DNA from: Polaribacter vadi
GTDB lineage: Bacteria; Bacteroidota; Bacteroidia; Flavobacteriales; Flavobacteriaceae
Length of the DNA: 64,000 nt
Assembly (NCBI RefSeq): GCF_001761365.1
Contig: NZ_CP017477.1
Location: 2,222,001-2,286,000 of the forward strand
Direction: 5' to 3'
Shown here: positions 43,983 to 53,096 of the stretch, one piece after another
Layout of the letters: every line of letters starts with the position of its first letter
Position numbering within the stretch: the first letter of the stretch is position 1
The notes under the pieces: generated by a model
The model's input: only the letters and a program-made list of their open reading frames with translations
What the model was told of the DNA's origin: nothing
The model's database searches: none
Translations under genes and position numbers: made by a program

Positions 43983-44678
43983 TTATACCGAAAAATAACT
44001 CTCTAGTTCTTTTAAAGTTTCAGTTGATGTTGCTATGTCTTTTACCACATTTCCTTTGTCTAAAACTACAATTCGCTCGCAAACTTCGGTTACGTGTGTT
44101 AAATCGTGACTAGAAATTAGGACAGTAACTTCTCTATTTTCAGTTAATTCTTTGATAATTGTTTTTAATCGAATTTGCGTTGTTGGGTCTAGATTTGCAA
44201 AAGGTTCATCTAAAATTACCACTTGTGGGTTTCCCATCATTGCAGCAACAATGCCTGATTTTTTCTGATTTCCTTTGCTTAAATCTCTTAAAAACTTCTT
44301 TTTACCTGTAATTTCTCCGTTAAAAAACTCATCAAACTTGCTTAGAAAGGTTTTTACATCGGCTTTGTTCATTCCTCTTAAATCGCCAATAAATTCGAAA
44401 TATTCTTCTGGAGTTAAATAACCAATTAAAAAAGATTCATCAATAAAAGAACCTGTAAAAGATTTCCATGCTTCGCTTTCGTTTACCTGAATATCGTGAT
44501 TTACAATAGCGCCAGTAGTTGGTCTTATCAAATCTAACAAAATATTAAAATAAGTAGTTTTTCCTGCTCCATTATTACCAACCAAACCAAAACTTTGTCC
44601 TGTTGGTATTTCTAAAGATTCTATATGTAATACTTCTGCTTTTCCGTATTTTTTTGAAAGTTGCGTAGTTTGTATCAT
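43983..44678 (-). CDS. ABC transporter ATP-binding protein
   Basis: The 231-residue ATPase has Walker A 'GLVGNNGAGKTT' (about 31-42), a signature 'LSKGNQKKSG' and Walker B 'VVILDEPFANLDP', followed by the H-loop 'SSHDLTHV'. It belongs to the CcmA/DrrA-like group that pairs with integral permeases. It is the last gene of the PadR-led operon and starts 8 bases after the permease. Confidence 0.95.
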   Translation of the reverse strand: MIQTTQLSKKYGKAEVLHIESLEIPTGQSFGLVGNNGAGKTTYFNILLDLIRPTTGAIVNHDIQVNESEAWKSFTGSFIDESFLIGYLTPEEYFEFIGDLRGMNKADVKTFLSKFDEFFNGEITGKKKFLRDLSKGNQKKSGIVAAMMGNPQVVILDEPFANLDPTTQIRLKTIIKELTENREVTVLISSHDLTHVTEVCERIVVLDKGNVVKDIATSTETLKELESYFSV

Positions 44679-44685
44679 TATGTGT

Positions 44686-46152
44686 TTAGTTTTCTTGATT
44701 AAATGCGTGAATCATTACATACTTGTTTGTAATGTATTTTTTGGTGATGGCTGCCATTAACTTTTTATGCAATGCAATACCTATAAAGCCTAAAATTGCC
44801 AATGTTAAGGCTGCTATTTCAAAACTTACTAACCAATTAATAAGCCCGAAAATTATCATTGGTAAAATCATTAAAGGCAAACCTATAAGCCACTGAACTG
44901 CTCCTGTTCCTTGAAAGTTAAAGGCTGCTTTTTCATCTAAATTTATCTTTTTTCTGTTAAAAGTTCCCCCATATAAAATTACATGTGTATTTACACCAAT
45001 ATTATAAATCATGGCTGCAAAATGGACTAATAAAATTTTCCATCCAAAATATACATAAGGAATTCCTAAAAGGAAAAGGGCAACCACACTAATTGTCATA
45101 ATTGTAAATTTTGATTTTAAATAACGTTCGTATTTAAAATTCTGACTCATTAACATTTTATAATAACTACTGTCCCAAGCAGGAATAAATTGCCCAAAAT
45201 TAATTAAGAATGTTCCTGTTGAGAAAATTCCCACTAAAACATACATTACTTGCATTTCTGCATACATTGGGTTTGTGTAAAAAATTAAACCATAGCCCAA
45301 GCCAAGAGCCAACATCCAAATACCAGATTTTGTTCGCTTATTTCTCCACATTAAACGTAAATCATTTTTAATAAATGGCGCTAAATCTCCTAGTTTTTCT
45401 GTAAATGATAAATCTGATGCGTTTACTTCTTTTGTTTTTTCTGATATTAGAGCATCTAAATACACTTCATTTCGCAGTTGTTTATAATTTGTAACATATA
45501 AAAGAACCAAAATTATTACGAAAAGAATTACAGTAATTGGGTATTGATACACAAAATCAAAACCATAACCGATAAATGCAGGTAAGTTAAAAATATCGAA
45601 ATATTGCACTAAATAACCACCTAAAAGCAACGCTACCAAAACTCCTAAAACAACATTATTTTTGTTGATTAAAAAGTTTAAAAAGTTGGCAGATTGTATC
45701 AATAAAATCATAGTAAATAACCAACCTAAAACTCCTACTACATTATAGTCTTGCACTATTAAAACAACTGCAAAAGGAATGTAAAAAAACAAACTCATAA
45801 TATTAAAAAATGAGAACGATGATTTTACTAAAATAAAATGAACAATTTTATTCTTTTTAATTGGTAATGTTAGCAAAGGTTTAATATTCATGACAGGCAA
45901 TTTCTGCATTAAATATCTGAAGATTAAATCACCAACAATGGCATACATTAAAAATGAATTTACAACTACTAATGGATCTTGATCTGGGAACATTTCTTTA
46001 AGTCCATAATATCCTGAAATACCCAGTATTAAAAAAGAAACAATAAACCAAAGCGCAAAAAATATGAGAAGAATATTTAGAAAAATACTTTTCTGCCAAT
46101 TTGCAGATCTAAAATATTGTTTCCATTCTAGGTTTAAAAAATGTGAAATCAT
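44686..46152 (-). CDS. DUF5687 ABC-type permease
   Basis: This 488-residue integral membrane protein with about twelve hydrophobic segments begins 'MISHFLNLEWKQYFRSANWQKS', typical of DUF5687 permeases of Bacteroidota. A long cytoplasmic loop ('LISEKTKEVNASDLSFTEKLGDLAPFIKNDLRLMWRNKRTK', in part) splits it into two similar halves. Paired with the following ATPase, it should form an exporter of unknown substrate. Confidence 0.82.
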   Translation of the reverse strand: MISHFLNLEWKQYFRSANWQKSIFLNILLIFFALWFIVSFLILGISGYYGLKEMFPDQDPLVVVNSFLMYAIVGDLIFRYLMQKLPVMNIKPLLTLPIKKNKIVHFILVKSSFSFFNIMSLFFYIPFAVVLIVQDYNVVGVLGWLFTMILLIQSANFLNFLINKNNVVLGVLVALLLGGYLVQYFDIFNLPAFIGYGFDFVYQYPITVILFVIILVLLYVTNYKQLRNEVYLDALISEKTKEVNASDLSFTEKLGDLAPFIKNDLRLMWRNKRTKSGIWMLALGLGYGLIFYTNPMYAEMQVMYVLVGIFSTGTFLINFGQFIPAWDSSYYKMLMSQNFKYERYLKSKFTIMTISVVALFLLGIPYVYFGWKILLVHFAAMIYNIGVNTHVILYGGTFNRKKINLDEKAAFNFQGTGAVQWLIGLPLMILPMIIFGLINWLVSFEIAALTLAILGFIGIALHKKLMAAITKKYITNKYVMIHAFNQEN

Positions 46153-46200
46153 AGGTTTAGTTAATTAGTTTGATTATAAGTAGTTGGTTAATTGTTTTTG

Positions 46201-46908
46201 TTACAAACTTTTTACCATTTTATATTCTGGGTAGGTTTCTTGCAATAATTCTTCTGCTTTTTCTGGAATTACATAATTAGAAACGTAAAAGAAAATGCAT
46301 AATAAAGTGATCACGAAAGAAATTATAACAAGCCAGTAAGTTTCTAATCCCGAAAAATTAAAACTTGTTAGGTTGATAAAATTAAATAGATTAACCATAG
46401 TTATGCCTGTAAAACCATTTTTTGTAGTACCAATCATGGCTTCTAACAAGAAAATTTTTTCATTTTCTTGTTCCTTCTTTTTGTGCTCTTTTCTTATTTT
46501 ATAAATGGCAATCATTTCAAAAATGATCAAAATTAAAAGTGTTCCTAAAAAAATATATTCTGAATATTTTATTTGAAGCAGAAAAAAGAAACCCAGAAAA
46601 ATTAAGGAAGTTGTTATAATTTTTGGCAACGTAAACCATTCTTTTGCAAAACGCAACAAAATTTTCCAATAACGTTTATTCATTTGCTTTTGTTTGGCTT
46701 CAATAACATCCATAAAACCAAAAATGCCAAATTTTTTGAAGGATTTGTCTCTTGCGTTTTCAAAAGTAATTTTTGGATTTTCTTTCCAAATTTCTTCGAT
46801 ATCGTTTGCTAAATGATCTACCAATTCAGTTTGCACATCATAATGATATACATAATGTTGACGCGTAAATTTGTAGAGATTATCTATTTGGAGGTTTGTT
46901 AGTTTCAT
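46201..46908 (-). CDS. Membrane protein with N-terminal helical domain (paralogue 3 of 3)
   Basis: The 235-residue protein has a soluble helical N-terminus ('LTNLQIDNLYKFTRQHYVYHYDVQTELVDHLANDIEE', in part) followed by four membrane helices. The same 'D.Q.E..DH...DIE' pattern occurs in the next two genes. It resembles HAAS/DUF1700-like domains found with PadR regulators; that link is from memory. It overlaps its neighbour by one base (46908). Confidence 0.7.
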   Translation of the reverse strand: MKLTNLQIDNLYKFTRQHYVYHYDVQTELVDHLANDIEEIWKENPKITFENARDKSFKKFGIFGFMDVIEAKQKQMNKRYWKILLRFAKEWFTLPKIITTSLIFLGFFFLLQIKYSEYIFLGTLLILIIFEMIAIYKIRKEHKKKEQENEKIFLLEAMIGTTKNGFTGITMVNLFNFINLTSFNFSGLETYWLVIISFVITLLCIFFYVSNYVIPEKAEELLQETYPEYKMVKSL

Positions 46909-47582
46909 TACTCAATTAAGTTATTGTAAGTTTTTTGTGCTGATTTAATTTCTTGATATAAAAGCTTTATTATAATTACTAAAAACGGTAAAGTAAAACT
47001 CAAAATTAACGCTGTATAAGAACTTGCTAACTTTTCATAACCAAAAAATGTTTTTGGAGTAAACATAAAAATATTAAAAATACCTAGAGGTAATGAGGTA
47101 AAAAGTAGTAAAGCATTAAATTTAGCTGACTTTAACCTCTTAAGATTTAAAAGAAAACCAATAAAAAAAATTGCAACTACAATAATCATTAAAATAGAAG
47201 TGTAATTTACGATAACTGAATTATTTCTCACAATGAATAAATAGCTAAAAAACAACAATGTATAAATTATTGTTTGTGTTTTTTTAACCTCTTCTATAAA
47301 TACTTTTCTAATTTCGTTTTGAGTTTTATTGTTGAAATATTTTAATTTTTCAAGATATACTGTATCAAAACCTCCACCATTAAAATTCTCTTTCCAACCT
47401 AATTTTTCAAATGATTGTTGTACAATTTCTTTAAATTCATATGCTGAATTTTCTGGCTTTAAAATGCTTTCAACATCTAAAACTACATGATCTAACATTT
47501 CTATTCTGATGTCCCAATATTTTATGCCTTCATTATCTAAACGATGGTCTATAAATTTAATTTGTTCTTTTGTTAATTCCAT
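46908..47582 (-). CDS. Membrane protein with N-terminal helical domain (paralogue 2 of 3)
   Basis: This is a 224-residue protein with the same plan: 'MELTKEQIKFIDHRLDNEG' and 'DIRIEMLDHVVLDVESILK', then a helical segment with 'FEKLGW', then four membrane helices. The start of the protein is close to that of paralogue 1, so they came from tandem duplication. It sits in the PadR-led operon. No enzymatic motif is visible. Confidence 0.7.
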   Translation of the reverse strand: MELTKEQIKFIDHRLDNEGIKYWDIRIEMLDHVVLDVESILKPENSAYEFKEIVQQSFEKLGWKENFNGGGFDTVYLEKLKYFNNKTQNEIRKVFIEEVKKTQTIIYTLLFFSYLFIVRNNSVIVNYTSILMIIVVAIFFIGFLLNLKRLKSAKFNALLLFTSLPLGIFNIFMFTPKTFFGYEKLASSYTALILSFTLPFLVIIIKLLYQEIKSAQKTYNNLIE

Positions 47583-47585
47583 AAC

Positions 47586-48239
47586 TTATGAAATATTATA
47601 TTTTTTTATTGCTTCTTTGTGTTTTTTGTAAAATTGATTACAGATAAAAACTACAGAAAAACCTGCGCACATAAAACCTGTATATACTGGATTTATTTCT
47701 GTAGAAGTCTTATATATTTCTGTAAGTAGTCCTAAAACAAGCAAAATTATTCCTAAAAATTGCGTTTTTAAAATAAAACGATACGTTGTATTTATTTTAG
47801 ATTGACTAGTTTTTTCAATAATAAATAACATATAAATTATAGCAAGAGATAAAGTAATAATTAAAAAACCATTTGTAAAACTTGCTAAACTATTACTTAA
47901 TTGAACAGGAAATAATTCTAATAAAATAAAGGGTAAAAAGTATGCTGAAAAATATAATAAGAAATAAGGTTTAAAAACTTCTACTGCTTTTTTAACAACA
48001 ATTTTAGATTCAGAATACATAATTCCAAAATAAAAACTAGACGTTTGTTTTAATTGAAGATTCCATTTATCTGTAACTTTATAAAATGCAGTATCAAATT
48101 CTATATTTTCTTTTTTAATTAAAACCTCTATGTCAGATACAATATGGTCTAAAACCTCCAAACGGATATCAACAAAATCAACTCTATTTTTAGTTAAATA
48201 ATGCTCTATTTTCTGTATTTGTTGTGTAGTTAATTCCAT
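47586..48239 (-). CDS. Membrane protein with N-terminal helical domain (paralogue 1 of 3)
   Basis: This 217-residue protein starts one base after the PadR stop. The N-terminus 'MELTTQQIQKIEHYLTKN' and 'DIRLEVLDHIVSDIEVLIK' match paralogue 2 nearly residue for residue at the DH-D-E positions. Four to five membrane helices follow. A sensor or modulator of the neighbouring exporter is plausible but unproven. Confidence 0.7.
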   Translation of the reverse strand: MELTTQQIQKIEHYLTKNRVDFVDIRLEVLDHIVSDIEVLIKKENIEFDTAFYKVTDKWNLQLKQTSSFYFGIMYSESKIVVKKAVEVFKPYFLLYFSAYFLPFILLELFPVQLSNSLASFTNGFLIITLSLAIIYMLFIIEKTSQSKINTTYRFILKTQFLGIILLVLGLLTEIYKTSTEINPVYTGFMCAGFSVVFICNQFYKKHKEAIKKYNIS

Positions 48240-48240
48240 C

Positions 48241-48579
48241 TTATTCCAAGCTAAATTTAGGATTTACCAAATGTTGCATCGTTTTTAAAAACTCTTGCAT
48301 TTCTGCTAATTTATTTACAGTTTCTTTGCTCCCACTTTCTGTAAGTTTGTAATATTTACGCAACCTGTTGCCCACTTTTGCAACCTCAACATCTAGTAAA
48401 CCATCAGCTTCTAACTTGTGCAAAGCTGGGTACAAAGCGCCTTCTGTAATGTTTAGTTCGCCTTTTGTGAGCTCTTTTACTTTTTGAGTAATTTCATATC
48501 CATACATTTTATCATTACTTTCTAATAATTTTAAAATGATGGTTTGTAAAGAGCCTTTGTATAATTTTTGTGTTCCCAT
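48241..48579 (-). CDS. PadR family transcriptional regulator
   Basis: The 112-residue protein is a single winged-helix PadR domain: 'YKGSLQTIILKLLESNDKMYGYEITQKVKEL' (in part), then 'ITEGALYPALHKLEADGLL' and 'RKYYKLTESG'. It is the first gene of the operon, so it probably represses itself, three membrane proteins and the ABC exporter. Effector unknown. Confidence 0.93.
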   Translation of the reverse strand: MGTQKLYKGSLQTIILKLLESNDKMYGYEITQKVKELTKGELNITEGALYPALHKLEADGLLDVEVAKVGNRLRKYYKLTESGSKETVNKLAEMQEFLKTMQHLVNPKFSLE

Positions 48580-48730
48580 TTTTGTACCTTTATTATTCCT
48601 AGCGTTAGATAAATTTCGAAAGTTATGATGCTTAAAAAGGCATCTTTAAAATTTTATCAACATATATTAAAATCAAATATACATAATTTTCTTATGTATA
48701 AGAATATTATGTATAAATTTAAGACAAAAA

Positions 48731-48760
48731 AAATTCCGAAAAATTAAATTTTCGGAATTG
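48731..48760 (-). terminator. Terminator after trxA (minus strand)
   Basis: AATTCCGAAAA pairs with TTTTCGGAATT; an A tract at 48726-48733 becomes the U tract on the minus strand. Confidence 0.8.
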
Positions 48761-48778
48761 TATTATTTGATAAGAGTT

Positions 48779-48812
48779 AGAGTTCCTTCCCTTTTGGAAG
48801 GTTAGGATCGGC
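48779..48812. repeat. Short palindromic intergenic element
   Basis: CCTTCC (48785-48790) and GGAAGG (48796-48801) form a hairpin inside 'TTGGAAGGTTAGGATCGG'. The wording is like the CCTTCC-GGAAGG intergenic repeats common in Bacteroidota genomes, but only one copy is in the window. Confidence 0.35.
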
Positions 48813-49171
48813 TATTTTGTCACTTTTAAAACATCAGCAATAATACGTTCTAATTCGGCTTTTGGTAAAGCTCCATTTGCCATTTGTGGTTCGCCTTCTG
48901 CTGGGCAAAATAACATAGATGGAATACTTCTAATTCCAAATGCTGCAGCTAATTCTTGTTCTGCTTCAGTATCAATCTTATAAATATCTATTTTGTCTTT
49001 ATATTCTTCAGAAAGTACTTCTAAAACTGGTGCTAATGCTTTACATGGGCCACACCAATCTGCATAAAAATCTATTAATGCAGGTTTGTTTCCTTCAAAT
49101 TTCCAGTCTTTATTTTTTTCAAAGTTGAATACTTTTTCTAAAAATGTTTCTTTTGTTAAATTCTCTGTCAT
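48812..49171 (-). CDS. trxA: Thioredoxin
   Basis: This is a 119-residue cytoplasmic thioredoxin. The active site is WCGPC (Cys40, Cys43) in 'LIDFYADWCGPCKAL', and the cis-proline is in 'IRSIPSMLF'. The extra N-terminal helix ('TKETFLEKVFNFEKNKDW') is a usual flavobacterial variant. It has its own -7 element and terminator. Confidence 0.94.
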   Translation of the reverse strand: MTENLTKETFLEKVFNFEKNKDWKFEGNKPALIDFYADWCGPCKALAPVLEVLSEEYKDKIDIYKIDTEAEQELAAAFGIRSIPSMLFCPAEGEPQMANGALPKAELERIIADVLKVTK

Positions 49172-49238
49172 TGTTTCTTAATTTAAGTATAATTTTAGTC
49201 GAAATTAATCTCAATATCTTACAAGAAAGCAGTAAAAC

Positions 49239-49246
49239 CAAATATA
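49239..49246 (-). promoter_or_regulatory. -7 element of trxA
   Basis: The minus strand reads TATATTTG, an exact TAnnTTTG match 68 bases before the trxA ATG. No clear -33. Confidence 0.4.
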
Positions 49247-49369
49247 TATTGTTAAAAATTATAAACGTCTGATTATATAACACATAGTTTTGTGTAAATT
49301 TAAAAAGTTAAAATTTGTAACATCATTAAAATAAAACAACTAATAATTAATTAATAAAATTTAAAAACA

Positions 49370-49660
49370 ATGAAAACTATTAAAAAAGTGTTTTTTTCAG
49401 CAGCAATAGCTTCACTTGCTTTTGTAGCTTGTAAAGAAGAAAAAATAAATGAAGAAAAATCAGCAGGTATTGTATTAGAAAATATGGATACTTCTGTAAA
49501 ACCTACAGACGATTTCTTTAGACACGTAAATGGAACTTGGTTGGACAAAACTGAAATTCCAGACGAATCAAACTTAATAAAAATATTTCAGTATAAATAT
49601 CTTCTACAAAAGGCGCAAAGTATGGCAGTTGTTTTACTATTTCAAATGAAGAGTTTTTGA
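49370..49660 (+). pseudogene. Truncated M13-family metallopeptidase remnant
   Basis: The first 66 residues read as a lipoprotein signal ('LAFVACKEEK') followed by 'GIVLENMDTSVKPTDDFFRHVNGTWLDKTEIPDE', the standard N-terminus of PepO-like M13 peptidases, which are usually near 680 residues. After that the frame continues with unrelated residues and stops at 96 codons. The catalytic HExxH region is absent. A large deletion removed the rest, and the next gene starts after 31 bases on the other strand. It is still preceded by an untranslated leader like a normal gene. Confidence 0.85.
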
Positions 49661-49691
49661 AACTAATCAATAGAGATAATTACTAATTAAA

Positions 49692-50732
49692 TTAAAGAGA
49701 TTTTCTATCAATAAAATTAAAAGGAACTTTAAATCTCCCTTTCTTTTGTTCTAAAATCATTTTAGCTGCAGTTGCTCCCATAATATTAAAATCTGTAGAA
49801 ACCACAGTAATACCTAATAATTCTTTAAGAGGTGTATCATTATAAGATATAATACCTACATCTTTACCCAGTTCAAAATTTTCTTCTCTAGTTCTTTTTA
49901 CCAAACTAACTAAATCAGACTCTTGAATTGTTATAAATAAATCTCCTTTTCTAATAATAATATCTTCATATACCTCTTCTAGGTATTCAAATTCAATTGA
50001 ATGCTCAAAACAAAATTTTCTAAAACCATGTAAAATCCTTTTTGGATAAGGATAAATAGTTATTGTTGGATAAAACAGCGTAAGATTCTTATACTTTTTC
50101 ATTTTAGGAAAAGCCTCATTTAAAGCTGTATAAATATCGTTTTCAAAATCTTGAAAAATCTCAATAGAACCACCTTCAACACCTTCTTTAAAATTATCTA
50201 AAATAACTAATTTTTCTTTCGGAATTTCTTTTAAAGCTTTTATAACTTTATCTGTATAACTTACATGAACAAATTCATCTGTTTTAAAATGTGGCATGAT
50301 TATAAAATAATCATAAGCAGCTTTATTTTTAGAAATTAAATTTAAAAAAACAGTTTCATCACAATGATAAATATGTAAATCTGTATGAGAATTAGCCCCA
50401 ATATTTTCTATAAAAGAATTGTAAACTTTTAGCTTGTATGAACTTAGCTTATTTATTAAAAATAAAACATTTACTTTAGATATTAGTTTTGTTCTAGTAA
50501 TATAATATCCTTTACCTCTTACAGAGGAAATTATATTTCGTTCTTTTAAAATATTATATGCTTTTTCTACTGTATCTCTTGATAAATAAAATTCTTCACT
50601 AAATTTATTTATTGAAGGTATTCTTTGATCAATAACTAAATTACCGTTCGAAATATTTTGAATAATAACATTTACAATCTGTTGATACTTTGGTATTCTT
50701 GAATTATCATTAATGTTAATAAAACTGAACAT
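49692..50732 (-). CDS. GntR-family regulator with periplasmic-binding-like sensor domain
   Basis: The 346-residue protein has an N-terminal GntR winged helix ('IPKYQQIVNVIIQNISNG', 'IPSINKFSEEFYLSRDTVEKAYNIL', 'RGKGYYIT', in parts) and a C-terminal LacI-like sugar-sensing domain ('VNVLFLINKLSSYK', 'GIISYNDTPLKELLGITVVSTD'). It is divergent from the rhamnose genes, and so is probably their regulator; L-rhamnose or a rhamnose derivative would be the effector (inference). Confidence 0.9.
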   Translation of the reverse strand: MFSFININDNSRIPKYQQIVNVIIQNISNGNLVIDQRIPSINKFSEEFYLSRDTVEKAYNILKERNIISSVRGKGYYITRTKLISKVNVLFLINKLSSYKLKVYNSFIENIGANSHTDLHIYHCDETVFLNLISKNKAAYDYFIIMPHFKTDEFVHVSYTDKVIKALKEIPKEKLVILDNFKEGVEGGSIEIFQDFENDIYTALNEAFPKMKKYKNLTLFYPTITIYPYPKRILHGFRKFCFEHSIEFEYLEEVYEDIIIRKGDLFITIQESDLVSLVKRTREENFELGKDVGIISYNDTPLKELLGITVVSTDFNIMGATAAKMILEQKKGRFKVPFNFIDRKSL

Positions 50733-50847
50733 ATATAGAATCTTTATTTTTAGTTATTTATATTTATTATCTCTACACAAAGTAAAGTAAATTCTATAAA
50801 AAACAATAACTTTAGTATAACAATATAAATAATTACATTTTTTTTTC

Positions 50848-50862
50848 TACAGTACAGTACAG
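50848..50862. promoter_or_regulatory. Triple TACAG repeat in the regulator-rhamnose intergenic region
   Basis: TACAGTACAGTACAG (three 5-base units) lies between the divergent GntR and rhamnose genes, 57 bases before the first rhamnose ATG. It contains GTAC half-sites and is the most distinct sequence in an otherwise A+T spacer, so it is a candidate operator for the GntR protein. Confidence 0.4.
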
Positions 50863-50918
50863 GATAGGAGAATATATAATTTAAAATATTTTAGCTTTTT
50901 AATTCACTAATTAAGTTT

Positions 50919-53024
50919 ATGAAAAATAGTACAAAAACATTCAAGTACGTAGATTATTTATGGAATCAGGAAAAAGCAGACGCTTTAGGAGATGATCAAG
51001 TAGCCTTATTTTTATACCGTTCAAATATTTTAGGAGCAGATTTGAGAATTACCAACTATGGTGGAGGAAATACGAGCTGTAAAACAATTGAAAAAGATCC
51101 ATTAACAAATGAAGATGTTGAAGTAATGTGGGTAAAAGGTTCTGGTGGAGATATTGGAACGCTAAACAGAGCAGGAATTGCTGGTTTGTACACTAGCAGA
51201 TTACGTGATTTAAAGAATGTATATCAAGGTTTGCATGATGAAGATAGAATGGTTGGTTTATTCAATCACTGTATTTATGATTTAGATAGTAAAGCTCCGT
51301 CAATTGATACTCCTTTACATGGTTTATTACCATTTGCACATATAGATCATTTACATCCAGATGCATTAATTGCAGTTGCTGCTGCTGAAAATAGTGAAAA
51401 AGTAACCAAAGAAATTTGGGGAGACACAATGGGTTGGGTACCTTGGCAAAAACCAGGATTTGATTTAGGTTTGCAGTTAGAAAAATGTTTAGAAGATAAT
51501 CCAGGAATTAGAGGAATCGTTTTAGGTTCTCATGGTTTATTTACTTGGGGAGATACATCTTACGAATCTTACATAAATAGTTTAGAGGTTATTGAAATGG
51601 CTTCTGAATTTATCGAGAAAAAAATAAAAGAAAATGATGAAGTTTTTGGCGGACAAAAAGTTGAAAGTTTACCAGCAAAAGAGCGTCAAGAAAAAGCAGC
51701 GCAAATTATGCCTATATTAAGAGGTTTGTGCTCTTCAGAAAATGGAATGATTGGTCATTTTTCTGATACAGATGTTGTTTTAGAATACATTAACAGTAAT
51801 GATTTAGAGCGTTTGGCACCAATGGGAACTTCTTGCCCTGATCATTTTTTAAGAACCAAAATTCAGCCTTTAGTTTTATCATTAGATAAAAATGAAGACT
51901 TATCAGATACTGATGTAATTAGAAGTAAATTAGAACCAGCATTTGAAGCCTATAGACAAGAATATGTAGATTATTATAATACATGTAAAAAAGAGAATAG
52001 TCCAGGAATTAGAGATGCAAATCCTGTAATAATTATTTATCCAGGAATTGGAATGTTTAGTTTTGCAAAAAATAAACAAACTACAAGGGTTGCGAATGAA
52101 TTTTATACCAACGCAATTAATGTAATGAGAGGTGCAGAAGCAATAACTTCTTACACATCTTTACCAAGACAAGAAGCTTTTGATATTGAATATTGGTTGC
52201 TAGAAGAAGCAAAGTTACAACGTATGCCAAAAGAACAACCCTTATCTCGAAAAGTAGCATTTGTTACTGGAGCTGGTGGTGGAATTGGTAAAGCAATTGC
52301 AGATAAATTAGCTGCTGAAGGCGCAAATGTTGTGTTAACAGATATTAACGAAGAAAGTTTAAAAGAAGCGAATGCTACTTATAAAAGAGATGTTTCTACC
52401 TACGCAATTTGCGATGTTACAAACCCAGATTCCATTGCATCTGCTTACAACAAAGCTTGTGTAGAATTTGGTGGAGTAGATATTGTGGTTCACAGTGCAG
52501 GTTTAGCAATTTCTAAATCTTTAGAAGATACAACTGATAAAGACTGGAATATTTTACAAAGTATTTTAGTAAAAGGTCAATTTGATTTAGCAAAACAATC
52601 TGCTGCAATTATGCGCAAGCAAGGTTTAGGTGGAAATTATATTGCTATTGCAAGTAAAAACGGTTTGGTTGCTGGCCCTAACAATGTGGCTTATGGAACT
52701 GCAAAAGCAGCTCAACAACACATGGTTCGTTTATTAGCAGCAGAATTAGGGAAAGATAAAATTAGAGTAAACACCGTAAATCCTGATGGTGTTATTGTAG
52801 GAAGTAAAATTTGGGAAGGTGCTTGGGCAGAAGGTAGAGCAAAAGCAAACGGAATTACTGTAGAAGAATTACCAGCCTTTTATGCAAAAAGAAATCTTTT
52901 AAACGAAATTATTAGACCAGAAGATATTGCAAACGGAGTTTTTTCTCTAGTAGGTATTCTGGATAAATCTACTGGAAACATTATTAATGTTGATGGTGGA
53001 ATGGCAAATGCTTTTGTAAGATAA
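50919..53024 (+). CDS. Bifunctional rhamnulose-1-phosphate aldolase/L-lactaldehyde dehydrogenase (RhaEW)
   Basis: The 701-residue protein joins an N-terminal class II aldolase (adducin-like, about residues 20-430) with a C-terminal SDR (446-701). Zinc ligands are His141, His144 and His146 in 'HIDHLHPDA' with 'GSHGLFTW' further on. The SDR half has 'VTGAGGGIG' (about 449-457), 'VHSAG' and 'YGTAKAA'. Fused RhaEW proteins split rhamnulose-1-phosphate to DHAP and L-lactaldehyde and oxidise the latter to L-lactate. It is the first gene of the rhamnose cluster. A strong terminator follows at 53053-53089. Confidence 0.92.
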   Translation: MKNSTKTFKYVDYLWNQEKADALGDDQVALFLYRSNILGADLRITNYGGGNTSCKTIEKDPLTNEDVEVMWVKGSGGDIGTLNRAGIAGLYTSRLRDLKNVYQGLHDEDRMVGLFNHCIYDLDSKAPSIDTPLHGLLPFAHIDHLHPDALIAVAAAENSEKVTKEIWGDTMGWVPWQKPGFDLGLQLEKCLEDNPGIRGIVLGSHGLFTWGDTSYESYINSLEVIEMASEFIEKKIKENDEVFGGQKVESLPAKERQEKAAQIMPILRGLCSSENGMIGHFSDTDVVLEYINSNDLERLAPMGTSCPDHFLRTKIQPLVLSLDKNEDLSDTDVIRSKLEPAFEAYRQEYVDYYNTCKKENSPGIRDANPVIIIYPGIGMFSFAKNKQTTRVANEFYTNAINVMRGAEAITSYTSLPRQEAFDIEYWLLEEAKLQRMPKEQPLSRKVAFVTGAGGGIGKAIADKLAAEGANVVLTDINEESLKEANATYKRDVSTYAICDVTNPDSIASAYNKACVEFGGVDIVVHSAGLAISKSLEDTTDKDWNILQSILVKGQFDLAKQSAAIMRKQGLGGNYIAIASKNGLVAGPNNVAYGTAKAAQQHMVRLLAAELGKDKIRVNTVNPDGVIVGSKIWEGAWAEGRAKANGITVEELPAFYAKRNLLNEIIRPEDIANGVFSLVGILDKSTGNIINVDGGMANAFVR

Positions 53025-53052
53025 TTAAGATTATCTAAAATATATTATTTTT

Positions 53053-53089
53053 AAAACTTCCATAGAGAAAAAATTTATGGAAGTTTTTT
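53053..53089 (+). terminator. Intra-operon terminator between RhaEW and rhamnose isomerase genes
   Basis: AAAACTTCCATA (53053-53064) pairs perfectly with TATGGAAGTTTT (53076-53087) around an 11-base loop, followed by more T. The next gene's first ATG is only 8-17 bases downstream. Confidence 0.82.
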
Positions 53090-53096
53090 ATTAGAA

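Noticed and set aside
49570..49690. Minus-strand frame after the GntR gene ('FEIVKQLPYFAPFVEDIYTEIF')
   Set aside because: It reads protein-like for about 40 codons, but it is closed by stops directly upstream, has no start codon and matches nothing I know. It may be part of the sequence joined at the M13 deletion.
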